Below are positions 9,388 through 17,603 of a DNA stretch of 64,000 nucleotides, piece by piece. Position 1 is the first letter of the stretch. The number at the start of each line of letters is the position of its first letter. Position numbers and translations under genes: made by a program. Source of the DNA: RGIG7332 sp045580305. GTDB lineage: Bacteria; Bacillota; Clostridia; Oscillospirales; JAAYXM01. The stretch spans positions 24,580 through 88,579 of the forward strand of contig JAZNNQ010000036.1 of NCBI GenBank assembly GCA_045580305.1. Direction: 5' to 3'. The notes under the pieces are model-generated. The model ran no database searches and was not told the DNA's origin. It was given only the letters and a program-made list of their open reading frames with translations.

Positions 9388-10515
9388 TTATTTGCCCTCC
9401 TTCAAAGATTTGAGAAGCTCGTATGCAAGCTGTGCTTCCTTCGGCTCATCAAGAAGCTCGGTCAAAAGCCCCGCTGAAAATGATGTTTCCGGAAATTCTG
9501 CCTCAATCAGCTGCTTTGATATCAATTTACTAAGCCCGTAATCGTTGTATGTGCCTTCAATAAAGCGGGACAGCACACCTTCGATGATGCTTGTCCGTTT
9601 TTCGTATTCCTCGGCTGTAACCGCACCGGTCAGGATAATGTCCACAACGCTGTTGTCGTCTATATTGCCCAATTCACGAGCCAATATATTCTCCATTTCA
9701 CCCGCGGTGAGGGCGATATTTTTTCTGTAAAAGCGCAGATTTCCCGACACGATCTTTTTGGCCCGAAGACTTTTGTCGTCGTTTATTTCGATAACAAAGC
9801 ACTGACCCTCTGTGTTGCATGCCACATCGGTCTGCACATGGGTTCCTGCATTGAATATCCGCTCACAAGGTGCAAAATTCTCGGTTAGGTTTCGGGGGAA
9901 CGGAACATGTGTATGTCCGATAAGCCACGCGTCAACTGGAATGGCCTCAAGCTCTGCCCTTTTCATCAGAAAATATTGTCCTTCATTGTCAATGGTTTCG
10001 CCTTCAACCGCGCCGTGAGCAATTCCAATATGATAAGCGCTACTATCTGCAAAGTTTTCCTCTTTAATCCAACCCAAATTGTTCTGTCCCGATGCAGAAT
10101 GAAGAGATGTGCAAAGCGCCGGATAAAGAACGACCTCCTCATCACCGACGGCAATTACATAAGGACGATAGCTGTTAAGCAGCATAATGTTGTCATACTC
10201 TGCCATAACCGCCTCAAACCACTGCCACAGTTTGGTGTCTCTGTCATAATAGTCATGGTTTCCCGGGAGTACCGCAACCGTACCTTTGAATGAAGAGAGC
10301 ATATCCAAAAGCGACTTTATGTCCTTTTTTGATATGCTGTATGTGTTTTCAAATAAATCACCGGTAATCACAAAAAGAGCGCATTCTTCCCTATTGGCCG
10401 CTTCAACCATACCTTCAAAAGCAGATATTCTGCTTGCGATAAGAGTGGTTGCCTGCTCGTGACTTGCATATTTAAGACCAATATGATTATCTCCGGTTAC
10501 GAATATCTTTAACAT
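9388..10515 (-). CDS. SbcD/YhaO-like metallophosphoesterase (Mre11 type)
   Basis: A 375-residue calcineurin-like phosphoesterase, predicted Mn2+-dependent nuclease partner of the neighbouring ATPase. The motif series is complete: GDNH at residues 8-11, GDLFE, GNHDYYD, and GHTHVP. The C-terminal about 120 residues would be the cap or ATPase-binding part. The ATG at 10515 is preceded by GGAGGAGT at ideal spacing; an in-frame upstream ATG at 10551 lacks a comparable site. A consensus promoter sits about 95 bases upstream, so this pair and the coiled-coil gene downstream likely form their own unit. Confidence 0.9.
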   Translation of the reverse strand: MLKIFVTGDNHIGLKYASHEQATTLIASRISAFEGMVEAANREECALFVITGDLFENTYSISKKDIKSLLDMLSSFKGTVAVLPGNHDYYDRDTKLWQWFEAVMAEYDNIMLLNSYRPYVIAVGDEEVVLYPALCTSLHSASGQNNLGWIKEENFADSSAYHIGIAHGAVEGETIDNEGQYFLMKRAELEAIPVDAWLIGHTHVPFPRNLTENFAPCERIFNAGTHVQTDVACNTEGQCFVIEINDDKSLRAKKIVSGNLRFYRKNIALTAGEMENILARELGNIDDNSVVDIILTGAVTAEEYEKRTSIIEGVLSRFIEGTYNDYGLSKLISKQLIEAEFPETSFSAGLLTELLDEPKEAQLAYELLKSLKEGK

Positions 10516-10608
10516 AGTACTCCTCCACGCCTTTAATAAAACAAAAGCCATAGCGTCGAAGTCGGTCCGATTCTATGACTTTTTTTATTGCTATTCTATA
10601 CGGTTTAA

Positions 10609-10637
10609 ATTGTACCATTTGCCGCACTTTTTGTCAA
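10609..10637 (-). promoter_or_regulatory. sigmaA-type promoter for the SbcD/SbcC-like genes
   Basis: On the minus strand TTGACA (plus 10632-10637), 17 bases, TACAAT (plus 10609-10614). This is close to the consensus for housekeeping sigma. It lies in the gap after the helicase stop codon. Confidence 0.75.
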
Positions 10638-10656
10638 CGAGACTCTCTACTACTGT

Positions 10657-13600
10657 TTATTTTTCTACTCGCTTTTCTATGCTCATTAATGTCTCAAGTT
10701 CCTTTTTACATTTTTTCAGCTTATCCTTTGCATCATCAGGCAGAGAAAGTGCGGTTTTCAATTCACTAATTTCACGCTTTAAGTTTGCCATACGGTTGTT
10801 TTCGTTCTTTACCGTTTTGTCGAAACGCTTTAAAAAACTAACCACTCTTTTTATATTATTCTCAGCCGTTTTTCCCATTTCAACAGAATATTCTGCATCG
10901 AAACGCTTTAATATGATGCACCCGCACCCTTCTGTGAAAATGTCGAATTTCAAAAAGGTGCCGATTTTTTTGGAGATATCCCCTGCAAGCGCATCTTCTG
11001 TCAGTAACTCCTTTGAGGCGCGCATTGCCGCAAGGTATTTATCATTGGTAATAGTTTTCAGATATCTTGCGTTTTTCAGGGTGTTCTGATACCTCGCCTC
11101 GGCTATCGGGAGCGCGTCCTCCGCTTTTTTAAGTTGCTCTTCAAGTCTGCGACGGGTTTCCGCCTGTTTGTTACATAGAATTTGCAGGATACTTGCCTCA
11201 CGCTCCTTTTGGGCGATTTGCTTCATTATCGGATTTGCCAGCGCAATTGCCTTGACCTCAGCATAAGTCAGCACATTGTTTTCCAGATCCTCGATGCTGC
11301 GCTGATACGGACTGCCGCTTAAAAATTGTGAAATAAACCTTTGCTTTGTTTCTAAAATCTGCCAGGAGTAAGAGTCGAAGCTACCCTTGGTAATGTAGCG
11401 AAAAATCATTATCTTTTCATTTTCGTTGCCCCGCCGCAAAATTCTGCCCTCACGCTGAGTCATATCCGCGGGTCGCCACGGCACATCCAAATGATGCACC
11501 GCCTTTAATTTTGTCTGCACATTGGCACCAATCCCCAGCTTAAAGGTAGAACCGATAAGCACCTTAATCGTCCCACGGTTTACATCCTCGTAGAGTTTTA
11601 GTCGTCTTGCCTCAGATCCGTAGCTGTGAATAAAGGCTATCTCATGAGGCGCAAGGCCTTCGGCTATAAGTAATGCCTTCAGTTTTTCATATACACAAAA
11701 TCCCTCTGCCTTTGGTGTAGAATAATCACAAAAAACAAGCTGTGAGCATTCGGGGTGCATTTTATGTATCTCTATCACCTGTTCTGCACAGCGTACAAGC
11801 TTTGAGTAATCGTCATATGTCTGCTTCTCTCCTACCAATGTAAGGTCAATTGCCGCCTTCCTCCCGTCTGTGCTGACCTTGAGCATATTATCGTATTTTG
11901 GATTTATTACGCCCGACCGTATATCCTCGGTGCGGCGGACTATTTTTTGCATATAGTCACTGAGAGCGATGCTCTTTTCAATTTGTATATTTTTATACTC
12001 TCTGTGCCTTGGCAGGCAACTCTCATCGCCTACCGAATAGAAGTCGGCTATTCCGGAGAACATTTTCGCAAGCTCGGGGAGATTGAAAAAACGCGTAAAC
12101 CGTGTCACAAGTCGATATCCCGCCGCGGTTACATCAATTTCACAATTTTGTTCAGCAACAGCAAAGGTTTTTACCCAGTTATCGAACTTGTCCAATTGCC
12201 GCTCCCTTAAGTCGTCATATTGCAGATACATCTGCATCGTATAAGCATCCGAAATGGAATTACTGAGCGGTGTACCGGTGGCAAAAACCGCGCCTCTGCC
12301 GTTATTGGCCCGCTGTACACACCTTATTTTTTGCAGCATGGCAAGACAACTTTTAGAGCCGCGTGTATTAATACCGCGAAGATTTTTCATCCTTGTCTGT
12401 ATGGGTATGTTTTTGAAATTATGTGCCTCATCAAGGAAAATGGTACCTATCTCCAACTCATCAAAAGTGATACAGTTCTCACGGTTTTGCGCATCATCAA
12501 GAAGTTCCTCGGTGAGTTTTCTGATGTTTCTTATTTCCCTATTGACCGCGCCCTTCCCTTTAGCTACTGCCATTATTTCGTTTATCCTCTTGTTCATATT
12601 CTGTGTAAGGTATTCAACCGATATGGGAATAAGCTCAAAGGAGCTGTAGGCAATTATAATTCCGTCGTAATCTCCGTTTTTAATCTGAGCCAAAATTTTT
12701 TGGCGCATTTCAGCCCTAAAACTTTTCGGCTCCACGGTAAGTATGCGCGCTTTTGGGTAAAAGGTGGTGAAAATCATTTCCCATTGGCCCACAATATTGT
12801 TGGGAACAACGAACATATTTTTTCTCGAAATACCCATTTCGCGCATTTTCATAGCCGCGGCAATCATAATATATGTCTTTCCCGCACCCACATCAAAAGC
12901 GAGTAATGTGTTTGGGGTGGAAATAATTCGCTCAACCGCCGCCCTCTGATAGTCATACAATTCAAAATCAGAATTCATCTCGGGAAATTCCATACCTTTT
13001 CCGTCAAATTTTAAAGCACTGTATTTTGCGAACATCTTATTGTAAGCTTCTTCAATCTCCCAAATTCTATCCCTGTCCGACCACACCCAGTGCTTGAATT
13101 CCTTTTCAATGACCTCTTTTTTATCCAGTGCGGCTATAGTCTCCGCCTCGTCAAACTCACCGTTTTTGTCATAGATTTTAATTTCCCGCAAATTCAGTAT
13201 TGCCTCAAGAATAAAAAGCGCACTATACCGCTCTGTGCCGTATTTTGCATTGATTTCAGCGTTTGAATACCTCCGTTTTCCATTTATAAACCAGGTTCCG
13301 GAAATCGGCTCATACTCCACAAAGTTCTGCTTTTCGCCTGAAATGTGCACTGCAAAATCGTTAATAATTTCCCGGCTTACCCATGGCACACCCAAGGATA
13401 CCTCAATTTGTTCATAGGTAATGTCATGGGGCGTATATTCCGTCTTCGCACACCTTCCCTCTTTTTCACCCTTGATTTGCTTTGCGGTTTGGTAAATTTC
13501 TATCCACTTGTCAAGGGTCACATCGTCGAGATTTTCTTCTGACAAAGTATCCGCAATGTCGCAAACCGACAAATTTTCAAAAAACTCATCATTGCGAAAA

Positions 13601-14127
13601 AAAGAACTGTAATCGCGCCGTAATAGCTCCTCCGCAATTTGCTTACCCAATAGTTTTGGATCTATCTTTTCCGCAATTTTATCCGCAATAAAGCCTTTGC
13701 CTTTTTGAGGATAACACGGCATACCGTTTTGCTGAAGCAGATTTTTAAGTTCTAACTTCCACAGCAGGGACAACTGATTACGGCGGGACACTTTTTTATT
13801 TTGCCCCGCCGCCCTTACTATCTTTACCGTTTGCTCATCGACATAAACAATTCCCCAGTAATACGGCACCTTCCCCTCAGCGCTTTTTATATGCTTACTG
13901 CTGACAACAATGTAATTTTCGTCGAACATTTTATCGTAAAACCGCACCTGTCTGTCAAGTCGACTGTAATTGTCACTGTCGCTCTTGATTTCATAACCGA
14001 TGAGTCTATCGGTGACCTGCATAATATCGCAAATTGCCGAGCCGATAGTCTTCTCCTGGTAAATCCTACACTCCTGCCGCGCCTCGAGATACGCGATCAA
14101 AATTTTTCTTATTTCCTTATCTTTCAT
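10657..14127 (-). CDS. PD-(D/E)XK nuclease-SNF2/DEAD helicase fusion protein
   Basis: A 1156-residue predicted DNA-processing enzyme. The N-terminal about 150 residues resemble restriction-endonuclease-fold proteins of the sce7726 kind, with D40 and YEIKSD (E46, K48) as a candidate PD-(D/E)XK site. A helicase core starts near residue 390: LYDYQRAAVERI, a P-loop (FDVGAGKTY, about 410), the DEAH box in FLDEAHNFKN, and ATGTPLSNS. The C-terminal RecA-like lobe has GIGANVQ and WRPADMTQREGRILRRG, as in SNF2 and phage/plasmid DarB-like helicases. The C-terminal 200 residues are helical. Joining a nuclease to a SNF2 motor suggests restriction or replication-fork processing, but no methylase is adjacent. 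It is followed by the SbcCD-like unit on the same strand. Confidence 0.85.
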   Translation of the reverse strand: MKDKEIRKILIAYLEARQECRIYQEKTIGSAICDIMQVTDRLIGYEIKSDSDNYSRLDRQVRFYDKMFDENYIVVSSKHIKSAEGKVPYYWGIVYVDEQTVKIVRAAGQNKKVSRRNQLSLLWKLELKNLLQQNGMPCYPQKGKGFIADKIAEKIDPKLLGKQIAEELLRRDYSSFFRNDEFFENLSVCDIADTLSEENLDDVTLDKWIEIYQTAKQIKGEKEGRCAKTEYTPHDITYEQIEVSLGVPWVSREIINDFAVHISGEKQNFVEYEPISGTWFINGKRRYSNAEINAKYGTERYSALFILEAILNLREIKIYDKNGEFDEAETIAALDKKEVIEKEFKHWVWSDRDRIWEIEEAYNKMFAKYSALKFDGKGMEFPEMNSDFELYDYQRAAVERIISTPNTLLAFDVGAGKTYIMIAAAMKMREMGISRKNMFVVPNNIVGQWEMIFTTFYPKARILTVEPKSFRAEMRQKILAQIKNGDYDGIIIAYSSFELIPISVEYLTQNMNKRINEIMAVAKGKGAVNREIRNIRKLTEELLDDAQNRENCITFDELEIGTIFLDEAHNFKNIPIQTRMKNLRGINTRGSKSCLAMLQKIRCVQRANNGRGAVFATGTPLSNSISDAYTMQMYLQYDDLRERQLDKFDNWVKTFAVAEQNCEIDVTAAGYRLVTRFTRFFNLPELAKMFSGIADFYSVGDESCLPRHREYKNIQIEKSIALSDYMQKIVRRTEDIRSGVINPKYDNMLKVSTDGRKAAIDLTLVGEKQTYDDYSKLVRCAEQVIEIHKMHPECSQLVFCDYSTPKAEGFCVYEKLKALLIAEGLAPHEIAFIHSYGSEARRLKLYEDVNRGTIKVLIGSTFKLGIGANVQTKLKAVHHLDVPWRPADMTQREGRILRRGNENEKIMIFRYITKGSFDSYSWQILETKQRFISQFLSGSPYQRSIEDLENNVLTYAEVKAIALANPIMKQIAQKEREASILQILCNKQAETRRRLEEQLKKAEDALPIAEARYQNTLKNARYLKTITNDKYLAAMRASKELLTEDALAGDISKKIGTFLKFDIFTEGCGCIILKRFDAEYSVEMGKTAENNIKRVVSFLKRFDKTVKNENNRMANLKREISELKTALSLPDDAKDKLKKCKKELETLMSIEKRVEK

Positions 14128-14199
14128 ACTTCACCTCAGGAAATCGTCCACCAAAAATCAAACACCTTTTTACACCAATCACCTTTTGGTATGTAGGAT

Positions 14200-14409
14200 T
14201 TATTGTACTTTCTGATTTTTTTCATTGGAAAGATTCTTATATTTTTTAATTACACCAGACCCGCCATAGCTCTTTTTTAAGTAATATTCGGCGTCGCCTT
14301 TGACTCGCAGGCGAATAGACATTCTCTTGCAGTTTGGGTAAAGCTGTTTTAAACGACAGCTATGCTTCTTGCTATTTGCCCGACGACGGCATCTGCTTTT
14401 ATCCTTCAT
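14200..14409 (-). CDS. possible small basic protein
   Basis: A 69-residue open frame, strongly basic, with an Arg/Lys-rich start, two Cys residues, and a Gly-containing segment (KKSYGGSGVIKKYKN). It lies between the 251-residue hypothetical and the helicase in the same orientation. The ribosome binding site is weak (GGTAAACTTGGT before ATG). It looks more protein-like than a random frame, but I recognise no family. Confidence 0.4.
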   Translation of the reverse strand: MKDKSRCRRRANSKKHSCRLKQLYPNCKRMSIRLRVKGDAEYYLKKSYGGSGVIKKYKNLSNEKNQKVQ

Positions 14410-14453
14410 ACCAAGTTTACCGTAATCCCGCTAAGCATTCTGTTGTTTTCCCT

Positions 14454-15209
14454 TTATTTCAAAATTAAACTGTCAAGATTTTCTTCGTTCATCCCATTGC
14501 ATTTATAAAATTTCAGGCATTTATGCCATAAATGCGGTTCCGCCCGGATCCTCTCACTTGCTCTTATAATCTTTTCATTATTGCAGTTTTTCACCCACTT
14601 GCTCATAATGAGCGGGCTGTGTTCAAAAAGTGCATAATCTGTAAAGCCGCTATCCGCTATGGAATCTATCCACAGTCCCCTTCTGTCTTCAGATTCATAG
14701 ATGCACAGGTGTGCATCACCTCCATATACAACATAAATCGGCTTTTCAAATGGTGTTGGATCAATTTCAATAATGTCGCCCTTTTTGTACGACACCGTCA
14801 CTGATTTGGGGCGTTTCATAAGCTCCGAATGTCGTAACATCATTGAATTGCTCACTCCACGCAAAGCCGCGGCTAAGTTTACGCTGAGCAGTTTTGCATT
14901 TATTGAAAAACAGCAGGTTATGTCCTCTTTAAATTCCCCTCCCATCAATTTGTATTTTGTAACCGACCAATATGCCCGTTCTCCCATTGTACAGTCGTCA
15001 CAAAAAAAGCTTCGTGCCTTTAAAATGTATTTCTCTACGGATGCAAAGGACTTTAATACACTATTCAATGTGCCGTAAGAAATTAAATCCTCACTATCCC
15101 TAAAATGTAAAATCACTTCATAAACCGAAGTTTCTTCTGCGGTTTTGAATATTTCGAAATACATCTGTTGCAGTTTTTCAACCTCAGTCTTGTAATCTTC
15201 AAGTTTCAT
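14454..15209 (-). CDS. hypothetical protein
   Basis: A 251-residue protein without signal peptide or membrane segment. Its C-terminal half contains a predicted beta-rich part (YVVYGGDAHLCIYESEDRRG), perhaps sensing or binding, and Cys residues scattered through (CDDC near residue 95). I recognise no family. It is first in a minus-strand series leading to the helicase and is divergent from the ubiquitin-like operon, with which it shares a 240-base intergenic region. Whether it belongs functionally to either side cannot be told from sequence. Confidence 0.7.
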   Translation of the reverse strand: MKLEDYKTEVEKLQQMYFEIFKTAEETSVYEVILHFRDSEDLISYGTLNSVLKSFASVEKYILKARSFFCDDCTMGERAYWSVTKYKLMGGEFKEDITCCFSINAKLLSVNLAAALRGVSNSMMLRHSELMKRPKSVTVSYKKGDIIEIDPTPFEKPIYVVYGGDAHLCIYESEDRRGLWIDSIADSGFTDYALFEHSPLIMSKWVKNCNNEKIIRASERIRAEPHLWHKCLKFYKCNGMNEENLDSLILK

Positions 15210-15451
15210 ATCAGCATACCTTCTTTAATTCTTTTTAACACCACTCACTATATATATTCGTATAATTTTTGCAAATCACTCCTTTTTTCCTTGAAATCTA
15301 TCAAAAAGTTCTGAAAATCGCATCATTTTGCCCTATCGTAAAAACCTGCGATTTCCCTCCTTTTTGCAGAAGCTGTCACTGTTTGACATTTTCCGCATTG
15401 GTATGGTAAAATTATGTAGTATATAATTGTGGTTTTAAAGGGGGATGGAAA
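15210..15451. other. divergent intergenic region before the ubiquitin-like operon
   Basis: A 242-base AT-rich region between divergent genes. It holds the plus-strand promoter at 15383-15412 and the ribosome binding site AAAGGGGG before 15452. On the minus strand AAAAAGGAGTGATTTGC (near 15270) resembles a ribosome binding site followed by a very short frame (TTG start, eight codons), of doubtful meaning. No clear minus-strand promoter is seen. Confidence 0.5.
15383..15412 (+). promoter_or_regulatory. promoter of the ubiquitin-like conjugation operon
   Basis: TTGACA (15383-15388), 18 bases, TAAAAT (15407-15412), 40 bases upstream of the first ATG. It is a housekeeping-type promoter. No terminator or second strong promoter is seen within the following ten genes, so they may be one transcript of about 10 kb. 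Confidence 0.65.
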
Positions 15452-16549
15452 ATGCAGGATGCAAGCACAATGTATGGGTCAACCGGAAATTTTTCTGTTT
15501 GTCAGCACTGTGGTACCAAGGTAAATTCAGATGCTAAATTCTGTCCTTATTGCGGTGAGTCGGTGATTATCACACCTCCAAAAGCCTTTTGTCCGAGTTG
15601 TGGTGCCGAGCTTGACAGTAGTGGTGTATGCACCGTGTGTGCCGCACCTATGCAAAACATTGCAGCCTATAACCAGGCAATGGAAGCAGGCAGGAACAAA
15701 AAAAGAAAGGGTCGGTTTATTTTAAAAATCGCCCTTATCACATTATTGGTTTTGGCTGTTCTTGCTGCCGTTACTTTTGTATATATTCTGCCCGCCGTTC
15801 ACTATCATAAGGCGGAAAATCTTTTAAAGGACGACAACTATTTTATCGCCTACACTATGTATCACGACCTTGGGGATTACAAAGACAGTGAGGAAAAAGC
15901 TGAGAATTGCGCATATATGTGGGCGGACTATATTTTGAAACAAAAAAGTGTTGTTCAGGCAAACTACTTCAAAAACAATGTTTCTTTAAACTCTGCAATC
16001 CAAGACCATATATACGCAAGCATTTGGGCTGAAATTGAAACAAATACGAAAATAGACTACTGGACAAAAAATAATGCCGAAGCTGTTTATATAATGCTAC
16101 AGACCCTGCCCTCCTCCTACGGTGACACTACCACACTGTCAAAACTCTTTAAGGCAATGTCATCTGGTGAAACATACCTAGCATCAAGCTACATAAGAGA
16201 TAATAAATCCTTTTTGGAATCCATCTGGTCAATAGAATTCATTCAGGATTATTTGACCTGCGATGATAATATGGCGGTTTTTCTCGAAGATCACTGGACA
16301 ACCTCCGGCGGGGGATATTATCTCACTTTCACTGAAGATGATGACGGCTCAACCTACAGCAACTATGACTTGCCATGGGTTGCGCAGCCCGCGGGAACCG
16401 AGTTTTTTGACATAAAAAACAGCACTTATGTGTGGATTGATAAAAATCACAAGGAACTGGCAAAGGTTTTTAGATTTACAGTAAATGACTTTAATACCAT
16501 TACCGTTTTCTGCTATAAAAATAACCGCTCATACAAGTTGTATCGTTAA
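15452..16549 (+). CDS. zinc-ribbon membrane protein, first gene of the ubiquitin-like operon
   Basis: A 365-residue protein. Two N-terminal zinc ribbons are clear: C17, C20, C31, C34 and C47, C50, C60, C63. A basic stretch (KKRKGR) precedes one membrane segment (about 89-114), so the ribbons should be cytosolic and the about 250-residue C-terminal part outside. The outer part begins with TPR-like helices (KAENLLKDDNYFIAYTMYHD) and ends beta-rich. The layout is repeated in the second and last genes of the operon. No catalytic motif is seen. In bacterial ubiquitin-like loci zinc-ribbon proteins are candidate adaptors or substrates; that role here is inference. Confidence 0.85.
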   Translation: MQDASTMYGSTGNFSVCQHCGTKVNSDAKFCPYCGESVIITPPKAFCPSCGAELDSSGVCTVCAAPMQNIAAYNQAMEAGRNKKRKGRFILKIALITLLVLAVLAAVTFVYILPAVHYHKAENLLKDDNYFIAYTMYHDLGDYKDSEEKAENCAYMWADYILKQKSVVQANYFKNNVSLNSAIQDHIYASIWAEIETNTKIDYWTKNNAEAVYIMLQTLPSSYGDTTTLSKLFKAMSSGETYLASSYIRDNKSFLESIWSIEFIQDYLTCDDNMAVFLEDHWTTSGGGYYLTFTEDDDGSTYSNYDLPWVAQPAGTEFFDIKNSTYVWIDKNHKELAKVFRFTVNDFNTITVFCYKNNRSYKLYR

Positions 16550-16579
16550 AATAAGTATCACATAAAAGGGGGATTTTTT

Positions 16580-17284
16580 GTGGATAACGAAACCAAGGTC
16601 GTTCGTGACACGACAAACGAAGAAATTACCGGTTCAGCACAGATTGAAGGAAGTTCTGTTCCTCCGGTAAACACTGTTACTCCGCCACCTGCTGGAAAAA
16701 GATGTCCGAGATGTCAGGCATTAGTCACCGCCGAGCAAGCCTTTTGTCCGGATTGCGGTGCTCCACTCAAGAAGTTCTGCGCTAACTGCAATGCGGAATT
16801 GCATGATGGTCAGGCCTTTTGCCCTACTTGCGGACACAGTACCGCTCCGCAGACAGTTGCACCCGCCGCTATCAACAACTACAATGCGGCCGTTGCCGTA
16901 GCTCAGAAAAAACCTAATACCGCAAAAATCGTTTTAGGTGTTATTGCGGCAATACTCATTTGTGTCGGACTTGTTTTTATGTTCGGATCAAGCAGTAAGG
17001 ACGCACTGCACGACACGCTTATGTCCGGTGAATGGACCGGTCTTGACGACGAGGGCGATACCTTACTTTACTTAAACTTCTCCGAAGATGAAATCGATTA
17101 CAGCGGTTACTTCGGCGTTTTAGGCAGAAGAACCGTTGGCGAAATGGAATATGAGGTGGTAGACGGCGACACAATTATCGTTCACGGCCGTGAGATAAAT
17201 GTAGTGGTCAGCAAAAATGGAAATTCCGTCACCTTCTCACCTTCATTTATTGACAGCAGAAGCTCAAACACCTGGACAAAATAA
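16580..17284 (+). CDS. double zinc-ribbon membrane protein
   Basis: A 234-residue protein with a GTG start at 16580, preceded by AAAGGGGG at good spacing. A Pro-rich leader is followed by two zinc ribbons (C42, C45, C56, C59; C67, C70, C81, C84), a linker, one membrane segment (about 116-136) and a short C-terminal beta domain of about 95 residues (LMSGEWTGLDDEGDTLLYLN), predicted outside. It is like a shorter version of the preceding gene. It lies 21 bases before the Ubl gene, so it is closely tied to the conjugation machinery, as adaptor, scaffold or target. Confidence 0.85.
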   Translation: MDNETKVVRDTTNEEITGSAQIEGSSVPPVNTVTPPPAGKRCPRCQALVTAEQAFCPDCGAPLKKFCANCNAELHDGQAFCPTCGHSTAPQTVAPAAINNYNAAVAVAQKKPNTAKIVLGVIAAILICVGLVFMFGSSSKDALHDTLMSGEWTGLDDEGDTLLYLNFSEDEIDYSGYFGVLGRRTVGEMEYEVVDGDTIIVHGREINVVVSKNGNSVTFSPSFIDSRSSNTWTK

Positions 17285-17305
17285 AATTTTTAAGGAGTAG
17301 ATATT

Positions 17306-17587
17306 ATGGGTAAATTAAATGTAATCATCGTTGATGCAACAGGAAACAAGGAACAGAGAGTCGGTTTACCCGATGACATCAAAGTAGGCATCATTATGGT
17401 CAAGTTGGTTGAGAAAATAAAGCTTCCCTCAACCGGTCCCGACGGTAATCCCATCAGCTATAAGTTTATACACAAGGTTAGCGGTAGACAGCTTCTCGAA
17501 ACTCAGACTCTTGCCGAAGCGCAGATCAAAGATGGTGATGTATTAAGACTTCAGCCGGAAATTACCGCAGGCGCACCACGCCTCTGA
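17306..17587 (+). CDS. ubiquitin-like beta-grasp protein (YukD/EsaB-like)
   Basis: A 93-residue protein, the length expected of a single ubiquitin fold. The start MGKLNVIIVDATGNKEQRVG matches the first beta hairpin of YukD-type Ubls, and SGRQLLETQTLAEAQIKDGD is the familiar ubiquitin-like end of the fold. The tail is EITAGAPRL, so there is no terminal di-glycine. The only glycine near the end is G89, followed by A-P-R-L. If conjugated, it might need removal of those four residues or might use a non-glycine end; both are inference. It sits directly before E1 and E2 genes, with AAGGAG about 9 bases before its ATG. Encoded with these partners it is almost certainly the modifier of the pathway rather than a type VII secretion YukD. 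Confidence 0.88.
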   Translation: MGKLNVIIVDATGNKEQRVGLPDDIKVGIIMVKLVEKIKLPSTGPDGNPISYKFIHKVSGRQLLETQTLAEAQIKDGDVLRLQPEITAGAPRL

Positions 17588-17603
17588 TCCCCGGTGGCAG
17601 ATT

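Noticed and set aside
12220..12906. 228-codon plus-strand open frame
   Set aside because: Antisense to the helicase core, whose motifs are intact.
5411..14409. Prophage or integrative element
   Set aside because: No integrase, terminase, capsid or attachment repeats were seen, so a mobile origin is not supported.
15210..15451. CRISPR, tRNA or riboswitch in the gap before the Ubl operon
   Set aside because: No repeats, cloverleaf or conserved riboswitch sequence were seen.
17306..17587. Type VII secretion YukD reading of the Ubl
   Set aside because: No EssC, EsxA or other type VII genes are nearby, whereas E1, E2 and JAMM genes follow directly.
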